64,000 bases of DNA from Bradyrhizobium cenepequi (GCF_020329485.1 NZ_JAGKJI010000001.1:310001-374000), one strand, 5' to 3'; positions 45,072 through 53,989 are shown, counted from the first letter of the stretch. Program-made: numbers and translations. The notes: generated by a model from the letters alone, not told the origin.

Positions 45072-46141
45072 GACACTTCATTCAGCCATTCCAAAATCAC
45101 CGCATTCATCTCGCGCGGGTAGGTATGGCTGAGATCGTCGATCTCGCGATAGGTGACGGCAGCACCGGTCGCGCTCAGCGCCTGCTGCGTCTGGCGCGCG
45201 ACCTGCACCGGAAACATCCAGTCGAGCTTTCCATGCACGATATGAATCGGCAATTCGCGCAGCCGTTCTGCATCTGCCATCTCGGCCATCAGCGGATGAA
45301 ACGTCGCGGCGACCGGCGCAAGGTGGGTGAAGGGCGAACTGCCATCAAGGCCTGAGACGTAGCAGAACGTGCCGCCGTCGCTCATTCCCGTCATCAGCAT
45401 CCGCGTCTCGTCGATATTCCAGCGCGATCGCACGAAACCGAGGACGCGAAGAAGATTCGGCGTGTCGATGTCATCGCCCATCAACGCCCAGGTGCTTCCA
45501 CGCGCGGTCGGCGAGACCAGGATGGCGCCGCGGCTGCGGGCATCGCGCAGCCAGCTCCACAAAAAGCCGCGGCCATTGCCGCTGCCGCCATGCAGCGCCA
45601 TCACCAGCGGCCAGGCGCGATCAGGCGTGTAATATTCCGGCACGTAGAGCGAAAAGCCGCCGCGGCTGCCAGGCTCGTTGCTATCGTGGAGGATGCCGGT
45701 CGTGTCACCGGCAGGCTCGGCCAGCCGCGCCAGCAGTTCGGCATCCCCGCGCAAGGCGGGATCGGTGAAGAACTCGTTCACCGGCGGTATTCGTGCGGCC
45801 AGCGGATAGAGCGCTTCCAGCGCGCGCGGCGTGTAGCGCAGCGCACGAAACACGCTCACGAGATCACCATTGCCATCCTGCACCGCGCGCAGGCCCTGAT
45901 AGGCGGCGAGCACCGCGTCGCTTGCGGCTTCGAGCTGCGCCCTGATCGCGGCAAATTGCTCCGGCCAGTCGGCGAGCCGCGGACGAACGGCGCGCAGCGC
46001 CTCGTCCGGCTCGCCCGCGATCTCCATCACATGGCCGAACTCCGGCGGGTGCAGATGGCGCGCGATGAAGCTGAGCGATTCCAGCGTCTGCAACAGCGGC
46101 GGCAGCACGGCCACGATGTCGTCCACCACGGCCTCGCTCAT
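45068..46141 (-). CDS. Alpha/beta hydrolase (PHB depolymerase/esterase-like)
   Basis: A 357-residue protein. The first 150 residues are helical without a known motif. The hydrolase domain has WPLVMALHGGSGNGRGFLWSW near 180 (oxyanion region), the nucleophile Ser in LMTGMSDGGTFCY near 255, Asp in VHGKLDWMFPV near 310, and His in DDLSHTYPREM near 340, so the triad is complete. There is no signal peptide. The substrate is unknown; the domain looks like poly-hydroxybutyrate depolymerase or carboxylesterase relatives. It follows the HtrA-like gene by 16 bases, so they form an operon. Confidence 0.9.
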   Translation of the reverse strand: MSEAVVDDIVAVLPPLLQTLESLSFIARHLHPPEFGHVMEIAGEPDEALRAVRPRLADWPEQFAAIRAQLEAASDAVLAAYQGLRAVQDGNGDLVSVFRALRYTPRALEALYPLAARIPPVNEFFTDPALRGDAELLARLAEPAGDTTGILHDSNEPGSRGGFSLYVPEYYTPDRAWPLVMALHGGSGNGRGFLWSWLRDARSRGAILVSPTARGSTWALMGDDIDTPNLLRVLGFVRSRWNIDETRMLMTGMSDGGTFCYVSGLDGSSPFTHLAPVAATFHPLMAEMADAERLRELPIHIVHGKLDWMFPVQVARQTQQALSATGAAVTYREIDDLSHTYPREMNAVILEWLNEVS

Positions 46142-46157
46142 CGAACCGCTCCTGATC

Positions 46158-47129
46158 TCAATGCAGCCGCGGCCCCTTCAACAGTTTCGTGCGATCGATC
46201 GAGGCCAGCGTGACGTCGAAGGTGACGCCTTCGTGATAGACGGTGAGCGGCACGTCGACGCCAGCGGTGCCGAGCGACCAGAGCTTGCGGTAGAAGCTCG
46301 CCTGGCTCAACACCTTTTCGCCGTTGACCGCGAGAATGACGTCGCCGGTCTTCAGCTCGGCGCGCGCCGCCGGGCCCTTGCTTGCGATGCCGACCACGAC
46401 AATGCGGTTGTCGATCTCGGTGGTGTACATGCCGAGCCAGGGCCGCGACGGCTTGTTGACGCGACCATATTTGCGCAGATCGTCGAACACCGGCGTCAAC
46501 AGGTCGATCGGCACCATCATGTTGACATGCTCGGAACGCTCGCCGCGCTCGCGTTCGAGTTGCAGCGAGCCGATGCCGACCAATTCGCCCTTGCCGGAGA
46601 TCAGCGCGGTGCCGCCCCAATTGGGATGCGCGGGATAGGTGAAGATCGCGTCATCGAGCAGATATTCCCAATAGCCCGCGAATTCCTGCTTCGCCACGAT
46701 CTGGCTCGCCAGCGAACGCGTTCGGCCGCCGGCGCCGCCGACCACGACATTGTCACCGACCTTCGTGGTGGCGGACGAGCCGATCGGCAGCGGCTCGATG
46801 CCGGGCTGTCCCAGCGCCTGCACCAGACCGAAGCCGGATTCGAAATCGAAGCCGAGCGGGTGGCCCTCGACTACACGGCCGTCGCCCATATGCAGCCACA
46901 CGGTTTCCGCTTCAGTGATGAGATAGCCGATCGTCAGCACCAGCCCGTCGTCGATCAGGACGCCATTGCCGGCGCGCTCCGTGCCCAGCGTCTCCGCGCT
47001 GAATGCATCGGACGGGATGATGGAATGCAGCCCCACCACGGCAGTGAGCGCGCGCTCGAGGTCAAACTTGTAGTTGCCGGAACTGGGCTGGTGGGCCGGC
47101 GGCACTCTCCATTCGGTCAAGGAAGGCAT
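46158..47129 (-). CDS. HtrA/DegP-like PDZ protein lacking the catalytic triad (pseudoprotease)
   Basis: A 323-residue trypsin-fold S1C-family protein with one C-terminal PDZ domain (SRPWLGMYTTEIDNRIVVVG; PAARAELKTGDVILAVNGEKV near 245-280). The protease domain appears inactive. The His position reads LVLTIGYLI (His to Tyr), the Asp position FESGFGLVQ (Asp to Gly) and the Ser position PNWGGTALIS (Ser to Trp). No signal peptide is visible. The regular spacing shows a maintained gene, not decay. It is co-transcribed with the downstream alpha/beta hydrolase. It may be a peptide-binding scaffold, which is inference. Confidence 0.88.
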   Translation of the reverse strand: MPSLTEWRVPPAHQPSSGNYKFDLERALTAVVGLHSIIPSDAFSAETLGTERAGNGVLIDDGLVLTIGYLITEAETVWLHMGDGRVVEGHPLGFDFESGFGLVQALGQPGIEPLPIGSSATTKVGDNVVVGGAGGRTRSLASQIVAKQEFAGYWEYLLDDAIFTYPAHPNWGGTALISGKGELVGIGSLQLERERGERSEHVNMMVPIDLLTPVFDDLRKYGRVNKPSRPWLGMYTTEIDNRIVVVGIASKGPAARAELKTGDVILAVNGEKVLSQASFYRKLWSLGTAGVDVPLTVYHEGVTFDVTLASIDRTKLLKGPRLH

Positions 47130-47437
47130 GAAGGATCTCCGTAAGAATCGCGTTTCCTTCGACTAACGCCGCACCCAATAATCAATGTCCGGCCGATCGT
47201 CCCAGAGCCAATATAACAACGAAATCGGCCCAGCGCGAGCGGGCTTCACGGTTTGGAACGACTACAGACGTATCAGCCCCGCCATTGCTGATAGTCGCGC
47301 CGGACTTTCCCGCCGCTTGCAGCCGGCCGCGTGGGCGCTCGCATGCGCGTCTTGAGCCGATGCGAGACGTCGCATACATGCAGGCCAACCCGGTCCTGTC
47401 CGACGGAGCCGAAAATGCTTGGCGGGAGCAAAGATCG

Positions 47438-47932
47438 TTGAAGGCGGCACGTCGCGCGCCCGCCGCAAGTGCGGGCATCCTGATGTACCGCCGTTTGGGG
47501 CCGCGGCTGGAAGTCCTGCTCGTGCATCCCGGCGGGCCTTACTGGAGGCGCAAGGACGAGGGCGCCTGGTCGATCCCGAAGGGCGAGATGGATGGGGAGG
47601 AGGATGCAATGGCCGTGGCGCGCCGAGAATTTGCCGAGGAGACCGGCGTCGTCCTTGATCAGCCACTCAACGCGCTCGGCGAGATCCGCCAGCGCGCCGG
47701 CAAGCGGGTGATCGCCTTCACCGTTGAAGGCGATCTCGATGTGCACGCTATCAGGAGCAATACGTTCGAGATCGAGTGGCCGCCGAGAAGCGGGAAGATG
47801 CAGGCATTTCCGGAGATCGACCGCGCCGAATGGTTCGATCTCGCTGCCGCACGTGCGAAAATCCTCGAAGGTCAGCGGCCGCTGCTCGATCGCCTCGCCG
47901 AGCTTGTCGGCCCATCAGGGAGGAGCCCATGA
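47438..47932 (+). CDS. NUDIX hydrolase
   Basis: Hydrolyses nucleoside diphosphates linked to another moiety; the specific substrate is unknown. The Nudix box is GEMDGEEDAMAVARREFAEE followed by TGV, intact with REFAEE. The preceding AGILMYRRLGPRLEVLLVHPGG and WSIPKG are typical. The start is uncertain: TTG 47438 has GGGAG nine bases upstream and gives 164 residues, the family length. ATG 47378 or 47360 would add a low-complexity tail. Its stop overlaps the start of the DUF1810 gene (ATGA). Confidence 0.9.
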   Translation: MKAARRAPAASAGILMYRRLGPRLEVLLVHPGGPYWRRKDEGAWSIPKGEMDGEEDAMAVARREFAEETGVVLDQPLNALGEIRQRAGKRVIAFTVEGDLDVHAIRSNTFEIEWPPRSGKMQAFPEIDRAEWFDLAAARAKILEGQRPLLDRLAELVGPSGRSP

Positions 47933-48351
47933 GCGACCGCTTTGATCTCGCGCGCTTCGTTGAAGCGCAGGCTCCCGTTTATCGGCAGGTCGTGGCGGAG
48001 CTCAGCCGCGGCCGCAAGCAAAGCCACTGGATGTGGTTCATCTTCCCTCAGCTTGCCGGTCTTGGGTTCAGCGCGATGGCGCAGCGTTTTGCGATCACCT
48101 CCCGCGACGAGGCCATCGCCTATCTGCAGCATGACATCCTGGGACCGCGGCTGTTCGAATGTACGCGTCTCGTCAACGCCGTCGAAGCCAAGACCGTCAG
48201 GGAAATTCTCGGCAGCCCCGACGATCTGAAATTCCGCTCCTCGATGACCTTGTTCGCCGCCGTGTCGTCAGCGCCCGAATTCCGCGCTGCGCTGAAGAAG
48301 TACTATGGCGGTGAAGCCGACCAAAGAACGCTGGCGTTGCTCGGCGGTTAG
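47929..48351 (+). CDS. DUF1810 family protein
   Basis: A 140-residue helical protein. It shows the family features FDLARFVEAQAPVYRQVVAEL at the start, GRKQSHWMWFIFPQLAGLGFS near 30, and a later segment EILGSPDDLKFRSSMTLFA near 95. Related proteins are called YccA/DUF1810 and have no established enzyme role. Recent work links distant relatives to ADP-ribose or NADAR-like folds, which I cannot test here. The start overlaps the NUDIX stop, so they are coupled. Pairing with NUDIX hints at nucleotide metabolism. Confidence 0.9.
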   Translation: MSDRFDLARFVEAQAPVYRQVVAELSRGRKQSHWMWFIFPQLAGLGFSAMAQRFAITSRDEAIAYLQHDILGPRLFECTRLVNAVEAKTVREILGSPDDLKFRSSMTLFAAVSSAPEFRAALKKYYGGEADQRTLALLGG

Positions 48352-48357
48352 CCTTCG

Positions 48358-48490
48358 CCGTCATTCCGGGATGCGCCGGTGGCGCAGGCCCGGAATCCAT
48401 CGGGCCGCATGAGCAAGTGGAGAAATGGATTCTCTGATGTGCAATTGCACATCATAGCTCGATGCTGTCGCATCGCCCCGGAATGACGGC
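48358..48490. repeat. Palindromic repeat, cgtcattccggg family, copy 1
   Basis: It begins ccgtcattccggg and ends ccccggaatgacggc. The centre carries an extra perfect 18-base palindrome, gatgtgcaattgcacatc. It is the same family and orientation as 50177-50286. Confidence 0.85.
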
Positions 48491-48496
48491 TTGCGC

Positions 48497-50014
48497 TCAC
48501 TCCGCCTTCGCAGTCATCCGCGAGGGCATGATCCGGAACGGGCGATTCTCCTTCAGCCATGCGGCGCGCTGGTCGCGCAACAGCGTGCGGCGGACCTTGC
48601 CGGAATCGTCGCGCACCTGCGCATCCACGAATTCAAAGCTCTCCGGATGCTTGTAGCGGCTCAGCCGATCGGCGAGGAAATCGCGCATGCTGTCGGCAAT
48701 AACTTGCGCGTCGGCCGATGGATCGCACTCGACAATCGCATGCACCCGCTGGCCGAGTTCAGGGTCGGGCAGGCCGACCACGACGCAGGAGCGCACGTCC
48801 GGATGCGCGCACACCGCGGCCTCGACCTCCGCCGGATAGATGTTGGCGCCGCCGCGCAGGATCATGTCGGCGAGCCGGTCGCCGAGATAGAGATAGCCGT
48901 CTTCATCCAGCCGGCCGATATCGCCGAGCGACTCCCAGCCGTCGGCGCGGCGTTTCGGCTCGGCGCCGAGATAGTGATAGGTGGTGCCGGCGCCGTCACT
49001 GGGCAGGAAATAGATCTCGCCGGTCTCGCCGGGCGCGACATCGTTGCCGTCCTCGCCGATGATGCGCAGCCGCGCGGTCTCGCCGATCTTGCCGACCGAG
49101 CCCTTGTGAGCGAGCCATTCGACGCCGGAGATGATGCAGGCGCCCTGCCGCTCGGTGCCGCCATAGAGCTCCCAGATCCGCTCCGGGCCCAGCCATTCGA
49201 TCCATTTCTCCTTCAGCCATGGCGGCATCGGCGCCGCCATGTGGAACACGACCTGTAAGCTCGAGACGTCGTAGCGGTTACGCACGTCGTCCGGCAGCGC
49301 CCAGATCCGGTGCATCATGGTCGGCACGAAATTGATCCATTGCGCGCGCTCGGCCTCGATCTGCCGCAGCGTCTCCTCGGCGTCGAACTTGGTCAGGCCG
49401 GTGAGCCGTCCGCCGCCGAACAGGGCAAAATGCGAAACGATGAATGGCGCGTTGTGATACAGCGGCCCCGGATTGAGCACGGAGGCGCCGAGCGGCATGC
49501 CCAGCGGCAGTGCCGCAGTGGTATCGACCACGGCGGGCAGATGATCGAGGATCACTTTCGGCCGCCCGGTCGAGCCGCCACTCGTCATCGCCTTCCAATA
49601 GCGCGCCACGGGCGCTGTGAGCGGCTCGTCGGAATAACCTTCGGGCACGAAGCCGATCGGCAGCGAATTCGGCGCATTCCAGTCGGGCTCGCCGCCAACC
49701 ACCAGTGCGGGCTTGACGATATCGAGCACCGCCGCTGCCTCGCCGCGCGGCAACCGCCAGGACAGCGAGGTCGGCGTCGCGCCGCACTTCCATACCGCGA
49801 AGGTGGTCTCGAAGAAGGCGTTGCTGTTGGGCAGCCCGATCGCGACGAAGTCGCCGGGCTTGACGGCCTTGGCCGCAAACGCCCGCGCGCGGGCATTGGC
49901 ACCGCGCTCGAGTTGTTCCCAGGTCAGCGTATCCTGTCCATGACGAATTGCGATCGTGCTCGCCGACTGGCGTTCAGCATACCAGCGCGGCACGTCGGCG
50001 ATCGGGATCAACAT
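48497..50014 (-). CDS. AMP-dependent acyl-CoA ligase (class I adenylate-forming)
   Basis: A 505-residue ANL-superfamily ligase that activates a carboxylic acid to acyl-CoA. Motifs: the phosphate-binding loop TSGGSTGRPKVILD near 172, ELYGGTERQG near 290, and a C-terminal domain with GDRLADMILRGGANIYPAEVE near 385 and the Lys-bearing KVRRTLLRD near the end. The family resembles bile-acid/crotonobetaine-type CoA ligases; the substrate cannot be assigned. ATG 50014 follows an upstream region not resembling protein. The gene is flanked on both sides by direct copies of one palindromic repeat. Confidence 0.9.
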   Translation of the reverse strand: MLIPIADVPRWYAERQSASTIAIRHGQDTLTWEQLERGANARARAFAAKAVKPGDFVAIGLPNSNAFFETTFAVWKCGATPTSLSWRLPRGEAAAVLDIVKPALVVGGEPDWNAPNSLPIGFVPEGYSDEPLTAPVARYWKAMTSGGSTGRPKVILDHLPAVVDTTAALPLGMPLGASVLNPGPLYHNAPFIVSHFALFGGGRLTGLTKFDAEETLRQIEAERAQWINFVPTMMHRIWALPDDVRNRYDVSSLQVVFHMAAPMPPWLKEKWIEWLGPERIWELYGGTERQGACIISGVEWLAHKGSVGKIGETARLRIIGEDGNDVAPGETGEIYFLPSDGAGTTYHYLGAEPKRRADGWESLGDIGRLDEDGYLYLGDRLADMILRGGANIYPAEVEAAVCAHPDVRSCVVVGLPDPELGQRVHAIVECDPSADAQVIADSMRDFLADRLSRYKHPESFEFVDAQVRDDSGKVRRTLLRDQRAAWLKENRPFRIMPSRMTAKAE

Positions 50015-50176
50015 GAAGGCGTTTCCATTTGGTGGGCTGCTTGCAGCCGCTTGTGTGTGTTTTGGATGGTGTAGCGTGGCGCACTTCATCAACAGGAGAC
50101 GATGCGAGTCAAGCCGCGGCTGAGAGCGACGAAGGCGGAAAGCGAATTCGCCATTCGTTCGCGTCAACGACCACTG

Positions 50177-50286
50177 CCGTCATTCCGGGGCGCGCGTCAG
50201 CGCGAGCCCGGAATCCATCGGGCCGCGGGCGCTGGTGGAAAAATGGATTCCGGGTTCGATGCTGCGCATCGCCCCAGAATGACGGC
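50177..50286. repeat. Palindromic repeat, cgtcattccggg family, copy 2
   Basis: It begins ccgtcattccgggg and ends ccccagaatgacggc, with inner segments cccggaatccatcgggccg and aaaatggattccggg. It is the same family as 48358-48490, in direct orientation, and the two enclose the ligase gene. Confidence 0.85.
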
Positions 50287-50295
50287 GTGTGTATC

Positions 50296-52185
50296 TCACC
50301 GTCTATCAGCTGATCTCTCGATCGCGCGCGCCGGCGACGCTGCGGGACGTGCTCCGTTTGGTGGCCTGCGCGTGTAGATCTGTTCGATCTCCGCGGCAAA
50401 GCGATGCTCGAGTGCCGGGCGCTTGTTCTTCAGCGTCGGCGTCAACAGGCCAGCGGCAACGGTCCATGGCTCGAGCGTCCACCATACTGCGCGCGGTGTC
50501 GCATAGGCGGGGAAGCCTTTGACGGCTTCAGTGATCCGTTCGAGGAGGAATGCGCTTTCCGCGTCGGCGCCGCTGCCCAGAAGCCTGGCCTTCTCCCGTT
50601 CCCACACTTTCGCATTCAGCACCACGAGCGTCGCGATAAAGGGACGGTTCTCGCCGATCACCATGGCCTGCTCGAACAAGGGATCGGCGAGGATCGCGGT
50701 TTCGAGATCGACGGGCGCGATCTTCTCGCCGGTCGAGGTCACCAGGATGTCCTTGATGCGGCCGGTGATACTGATGCGGCCACCTTCGATGCGCGCCTGA
50801 TCGCCGGTATGCAGCCATCCATCGGCTTCCTTGACCCGGCGCGTCTCTTCCGGCCGGTGCCAATAGCCGAGCATCACGTTCGGCCCGCGCACCAGCAGCT
50901 CCTGATCTTCGCTGATCCTGACCTCAACACCGTCGAGCGGCCGGCCAACCGAGCGCGGATCGTTATCGTCAGCGGTGTTGACGGAGACGACGGGTGACGT
51001 CTCGGTCATGCCGTAGCCCTGCAGGATGTCCAGTCCGAGCGCGAGGAACACTCGGATCACCCGCTCGCCGATCGCTGCGCCGCCACTGACGGCTACGCGC
51101 AGCCGTCCACCGAACTGAGCCAGCACCTTGTCGGCGACCAGGCGCTTGAGCAGCGGCCAGGCCATCCGGTCGAACAGCGACAGCTTGCCGCCTTCCTGCC
51201 TCGCATCAAAGCGGCGTCCGCCGACGGCAATGGTAAGATCGAGCAGTTCGCGTTCGAAGGTGCCGGCCGCCTCGCTGTGCTGCATGATCAGCGTATAGAT
51301 GCGCTCATAGATGCGGGGCACGGAGATCAGCACGGTCGGCCGCACCTGCTTCAAATCGTCGGAGAGCTGCTGTACCGATCGCGCATAGGCGACGCAGGCG
51401 CCGGCCGCGATCGGATAGTAGTAGCCGCCGGTGCGCTCGAACGTATGCGACAGCGGCAGGAAGGACAGGAAGATATCGTTCGGACTGGCGGCGATGCGCG
51501 CGTGGATCGCCTTGATGTTCGCCACGATGTTTCCGTGCGACAGCATGACGCCCTTGGGGCGCCCGGTCGTGCCGGAAGTGTAGACGATCGCGGCAAGGTC
51601 ATCCGGTTGCAACGCCACGTCGCTCGTGGTGACCTCGGCCGCGGGCTCCAGCCAGGATTTCAGCGCCACGACACGATGATCGGTCGCTGCCGTGCTTTCG
51701 GTACCTTGCAGATCGACGCAGACGACACGCTTGAGCGTGTCAGTCGGCGCGCCGGCGCTCGCAAGGGTCAGCCAGCGGTCGATAGTGTCGACCAGTAGCA
51801 GCGATGCCGCGGAATCCTTCAGGATGTAGACGATGCTTTCGGGATTGTCGATCGCGTGCATCGGCACCGGCACCAGGCCGCGCGACAAAGCGGCCTGATC
51901 CATCGCGATATGCTCGATGCCATTGGGCATCAGGATGGCAACGCGCTCGCCGGCTGCGAACCCCTCGGCTGCCAGCACGCGCCGCCAGCGGTCGAACTCA
52001 AGATCGATCTCGCACCAGGAATGGCTGACCCAGTGCCCGGCCGCCAGCTCGAAATGCCGGTAGGCTTCAGCATGCGGCGTTGCCCGGACGCGCCAACGCA
52101 GCAGCTCGGGCAGCGTGCGGACCTGCGCAAGCGTGTCCGGTAAGCAAGCTTGCGGAATCGAATGGGCGCCGGACAGTTTCTCCAT
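50296..52185 (-). CDS. Long-chain acyl-CoA synthetase (FadD/FAA1-like)
   Basis: A 629-residue AMP-binding ligase of the long FAA1 class. It has the P-loop YTSGTTGRPKGVMLSHGN near 205, LSFLPLSHTFERTGGYYYP near 240, LQGYGMTETSPVVSVNT near 390, and TGDQARIEGGRISITGRIKDILVTSTGEKIAP (in two parts) near 465-500. It would activate fatty acids for beta-oxidation or lipid synthesis. The start is uncertain: ATG 52185 (GGAGG 10 bases upstream) or GTG 52191 (4 bases). The C-terminal tail is Arg/Ala-rich. It lies on the same strand as the other ligase, but a repeat separates them. Confidence 0.9.
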   Translation of the reverse strand: MEKLSGAHSIPQACLPDTLAQVRTLPELLRWRVRATPHAEAYRHFELAAGHWVSHSWCEIDLEFDRWRRVLAAEGFAAGERVAILMPNGIEHIAMDQAALSRGLVPVPMHAIDNPESIVYILKDSAASLLLVDTIDRWLTLASAGAPTDTLKRVVCVDLQGTESTAATDHRVVALKSWLEPAAEVTTSDVALQPDDLAAIVYTSGTTGRPKGVMLSHGNIVANIKAIHARIAASPNDIFLSFLPLSHTFERTGGYYYPIAAGACVAYARSVQQLSDDLKQVRPTVLISVPRIYERIYTLIMQHSEAAGTFERELLDLTIAVGGRRFDARQEGGKLSLFDRMAWPLLKRLVADKVLAQFGGRLRVAVSGGAAIGERVIRVFLALGLDILQGYGMTETSPVVSVNTADDNDPRSVGRPLDGVEVRISEDQELLVRGPNVMLGYWHRPEETRRVKEADGWLHTGDQARIEGGRISITGRIKDILVTSTGEKIAPVDLETAILADPLFEQAMVIGENRPFIATLVVLNAKVWEREKARLLGSGADAESAFLLERITEAVKGFPAYATPRAVWWTLEPWTVAAGLLTPTLKNKRPALEHRFAAEIEQIYTRRPPNGARPAASPARAIERSADRR

Positions 52186-52317
52186 TTGCACTTGGCCTCC
52201 AGACGACGTTGAGCGTCAAACAAAAACATAAATCTGTCGCATGGGGGCCACATCAAATGTTTGACCTGGCGCAAGAACGGAGACGTCGTGCGGCCGTTGT
52301 CGCCGGCAGTGCTGGAC

Positions 52318-52542
52318 TCATTCCTCCAGTGTGAATCCAACCCGCAGCGTGACTTGGTAATGGCGAACCGCGCCATTCTCGATATGGCCTCGCGTCTGCA
52401 CGACTTCGAACCACTTCATCTCGCGAATGGTCTTTGCTGCGCGGGCGATGGCGTTCTGGATCGCATCCTCGATGCTCGTCTCGGACGATCCGACGAGATC
52501 CAGGATCTTGTAGACGTGGTCCTTCTCGGCTGTCGTTGGCAT
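52318..52542 (-). CDS. Dodecin (flavin-binding dodecamer)
   Basis: A 74-residue protein of the dodecin family that forms hollow spheres storing or sequestering riboflavin/FMN. It shows [40 protein letters not shown] and [17 protein letters not shown], close to the whole family pattern. The Trp near residue 45 is the flavin-stacking residue. GGAGG six bases before ATG 52542 fixes the start; the longer open frame lacks support. It is divergent from the P450 gene, with a perfect palindrome between. Confidence 0.94.
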   Translation of the reverse strand: MPTTAEKDHVYKILDLVGSSETSIEDAIQNAIARAAKTIREMKWFEVVQTRGHIENGAVRHYQVTLRVGFTLEE

Positions 52543-52634
52543 GGCAAACCTCCGTTGCAAGGCGTTTCGGGTCATTTGCGGCGCGTCCTCGATCAGCACC
52601 TGTGCTTCCATCCTGCGCCGGCGAGACCAGGCAC

Positions 52635-52648
52635 GTTACGATCGTAAC
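52635..52648. promoter_or_regulatory. Perfect palindrome between dodecin and P450 genes
   Basis: GTTACGATCGTAAC, 14 bases with exact dyad symmetry, lies about 93 bases before the dodecin start and 103 before the P450 start. The size fits a TetR-type dimer operator, but no such regulator gene is nearby. Confidence 0.55.
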
Positions 52649-52750
52649 AGACTATCGGTCCTTCGAAATAGAGCTGAAACTCCGCGCGGGCAACATTCGC
52701 CTCCTGCACGAGCCGGAATTTGGGCGTGACAGAAGAGCGGAGAGCGTACC

Positions 52751-53989
52751 ATGCGAGCAGAGATCAATGCCGACAATTTTTCCGTGGGCTCCGCTGGCGG
52801 CGAAATCCCGACGGTTACCTTGAAGCAACTTGAAGCGGATCCTCACGGCGCCTTCCGTGCCTACCGCAAGGAATACCCTGTGGTGCTGCACGAGACCGGC
52901 GGATATTTCGTGCTGCGCTTTTCCGATGTTGACGGTCTGAGCAAGGATCCACGCTTCCGCCCCAGCGGAACGATCTTTCCCGAGATGCAGGGCTTTGGCA
53001 CCGGAACCATGTTCGATGCGTTCGACTATGGCATGCTGACGGCCGATGGCGATGTACACCGGCGGCGCCGTGCGCCGTTTTCGCGATTGTTTGCTGCCCG
53101 CGCGATTAATGAGATGCGTCCGAGTATTCGCCGCACCGCCGAGGACCTCATCGAGGATTGGTATGGGGTAGGCGAGCTAGACTTCTTCAATGAGTTCGCG
53201 GCCAAACTGCCTGCCCGCGTCGTTGCCGATCTCCTGGGACTTCCGCGCGAGGACATCCCGGAGTTTACGCTGCTGGTCTATGAGGTGACGAAGATCTTCA
53301 GTCTTGGGTTGAACCCCGACGATGTCGTTGGAATCGAGAAGGCGGGGCATCGGCTGCGCGAGTACGTCGATAAAGTCCTCGATGAACGTCGCCGCAGCCC
53401 GAGCGGGGATTTCCTGTCCGCCTTCCTGGCTGCCGCTGCCGAAGGCGGTGAAATGTCCCCCGAGGAGATACTTTACCAGATCTTTGCACTGGTCGTCGGT
53501 GGCACCGATACCACCAGGGTCGCGATCGTAATGCAGGTTGCTCTTCTGCTTCAGCATCGTGTGCAATGGGCGGAGGTGTGTCGCGATCCGGATCGGATTT
53601 CAGGCGCGGTCACGGAGGCGATGCGCTTCGAACCAAGCGTTGGGGCAGTCACAAGGGTCACAAGCGAGGATGCGGACATTGGCGGGACCGTTATTCCGGC
53701 CGGCCAGCTTGTCGCGCTATCGACCATGTCGGCCATGCGTGACGAGATGGCCTACGACCGACCTGACATCTTCGATATTCATCGCACTGGCCAGCCACGG
53801 CTGCATCCGATCTTTGGCTATGGCGCGCATCGGTGCATCGGCGAGGCGATCGCTCGCGCCGAACTGGAGGAAAGCCTCAGCGCGATCACTGCCCGCATAC
53901 CGCAGCTCGATCTGGATGTGCCGCCGACAATCAACGGCCATTTCGGCATCCGTCGCGTTGATGCCATGCGAGTGTCCTGGAAGCCGTAG
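52751..53989 (+). CDS. Cytochrome P450
   Basis: A soluble bacterial P450 of 412 residues. The I-helix oxygen-binding region is ALVVGGTDTTRVAI near 245, the K-helix ExxR is TEAMRFEPSV near 285, and the heme-ligand loop FGYGAHRCIGEAIARAEL near 355 contains the axial Cys. The HRRRRAPFSRLFAA segment near 100 is the family C-helix. The substrate is unknown. It would need an external ferredoxin and reductase; neither is in the neighbourhood. The ATG is at 52751. Confidence 0.96.
   Translation: MRAEINADNFSVGSAGGEIPTVTLKQLEADPHGAFRAYRKEYPVVLHETGGYFVLRFSDVDGLSKDPRFRPSGTIFPEMQGFGTGTMFDAFDYGMLTADGDVHRRRRAPFSRLFAARAINEMRPSIRRTAEDLIEDWYGVGELDFFNEFAAKLPARVVADLLGLPREDIPEFTLLVYEVTKIFSLGLNPDDVVGIEKAGHRLREYVDKVLDERRRSPSGDFLSAFLAAAAEGGEMSPEEILYQIFALVVGGTDTTRVAIVMQVALLLQHRVQWAEVCRDPDRISGAVTEAMRFEPSVGAVTRVTSEDADIGGTVIPAGQLVALSTMSAMRDEMAYDRPDIFDIHRTGQPRLHPIFGYGAHRCIGEAIARAELEESLSAITARIPQLDLDVPPTINGHFGIRRVDAMRVSWKP

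Noticed and set aside
48422..48448. The perfect 18-base palindrome gatgtgcaattgcacatc as a regulator site
   Set aside because: It lies inside a dispersed repeat copy between convergent gene ends, where an operator is not expected.
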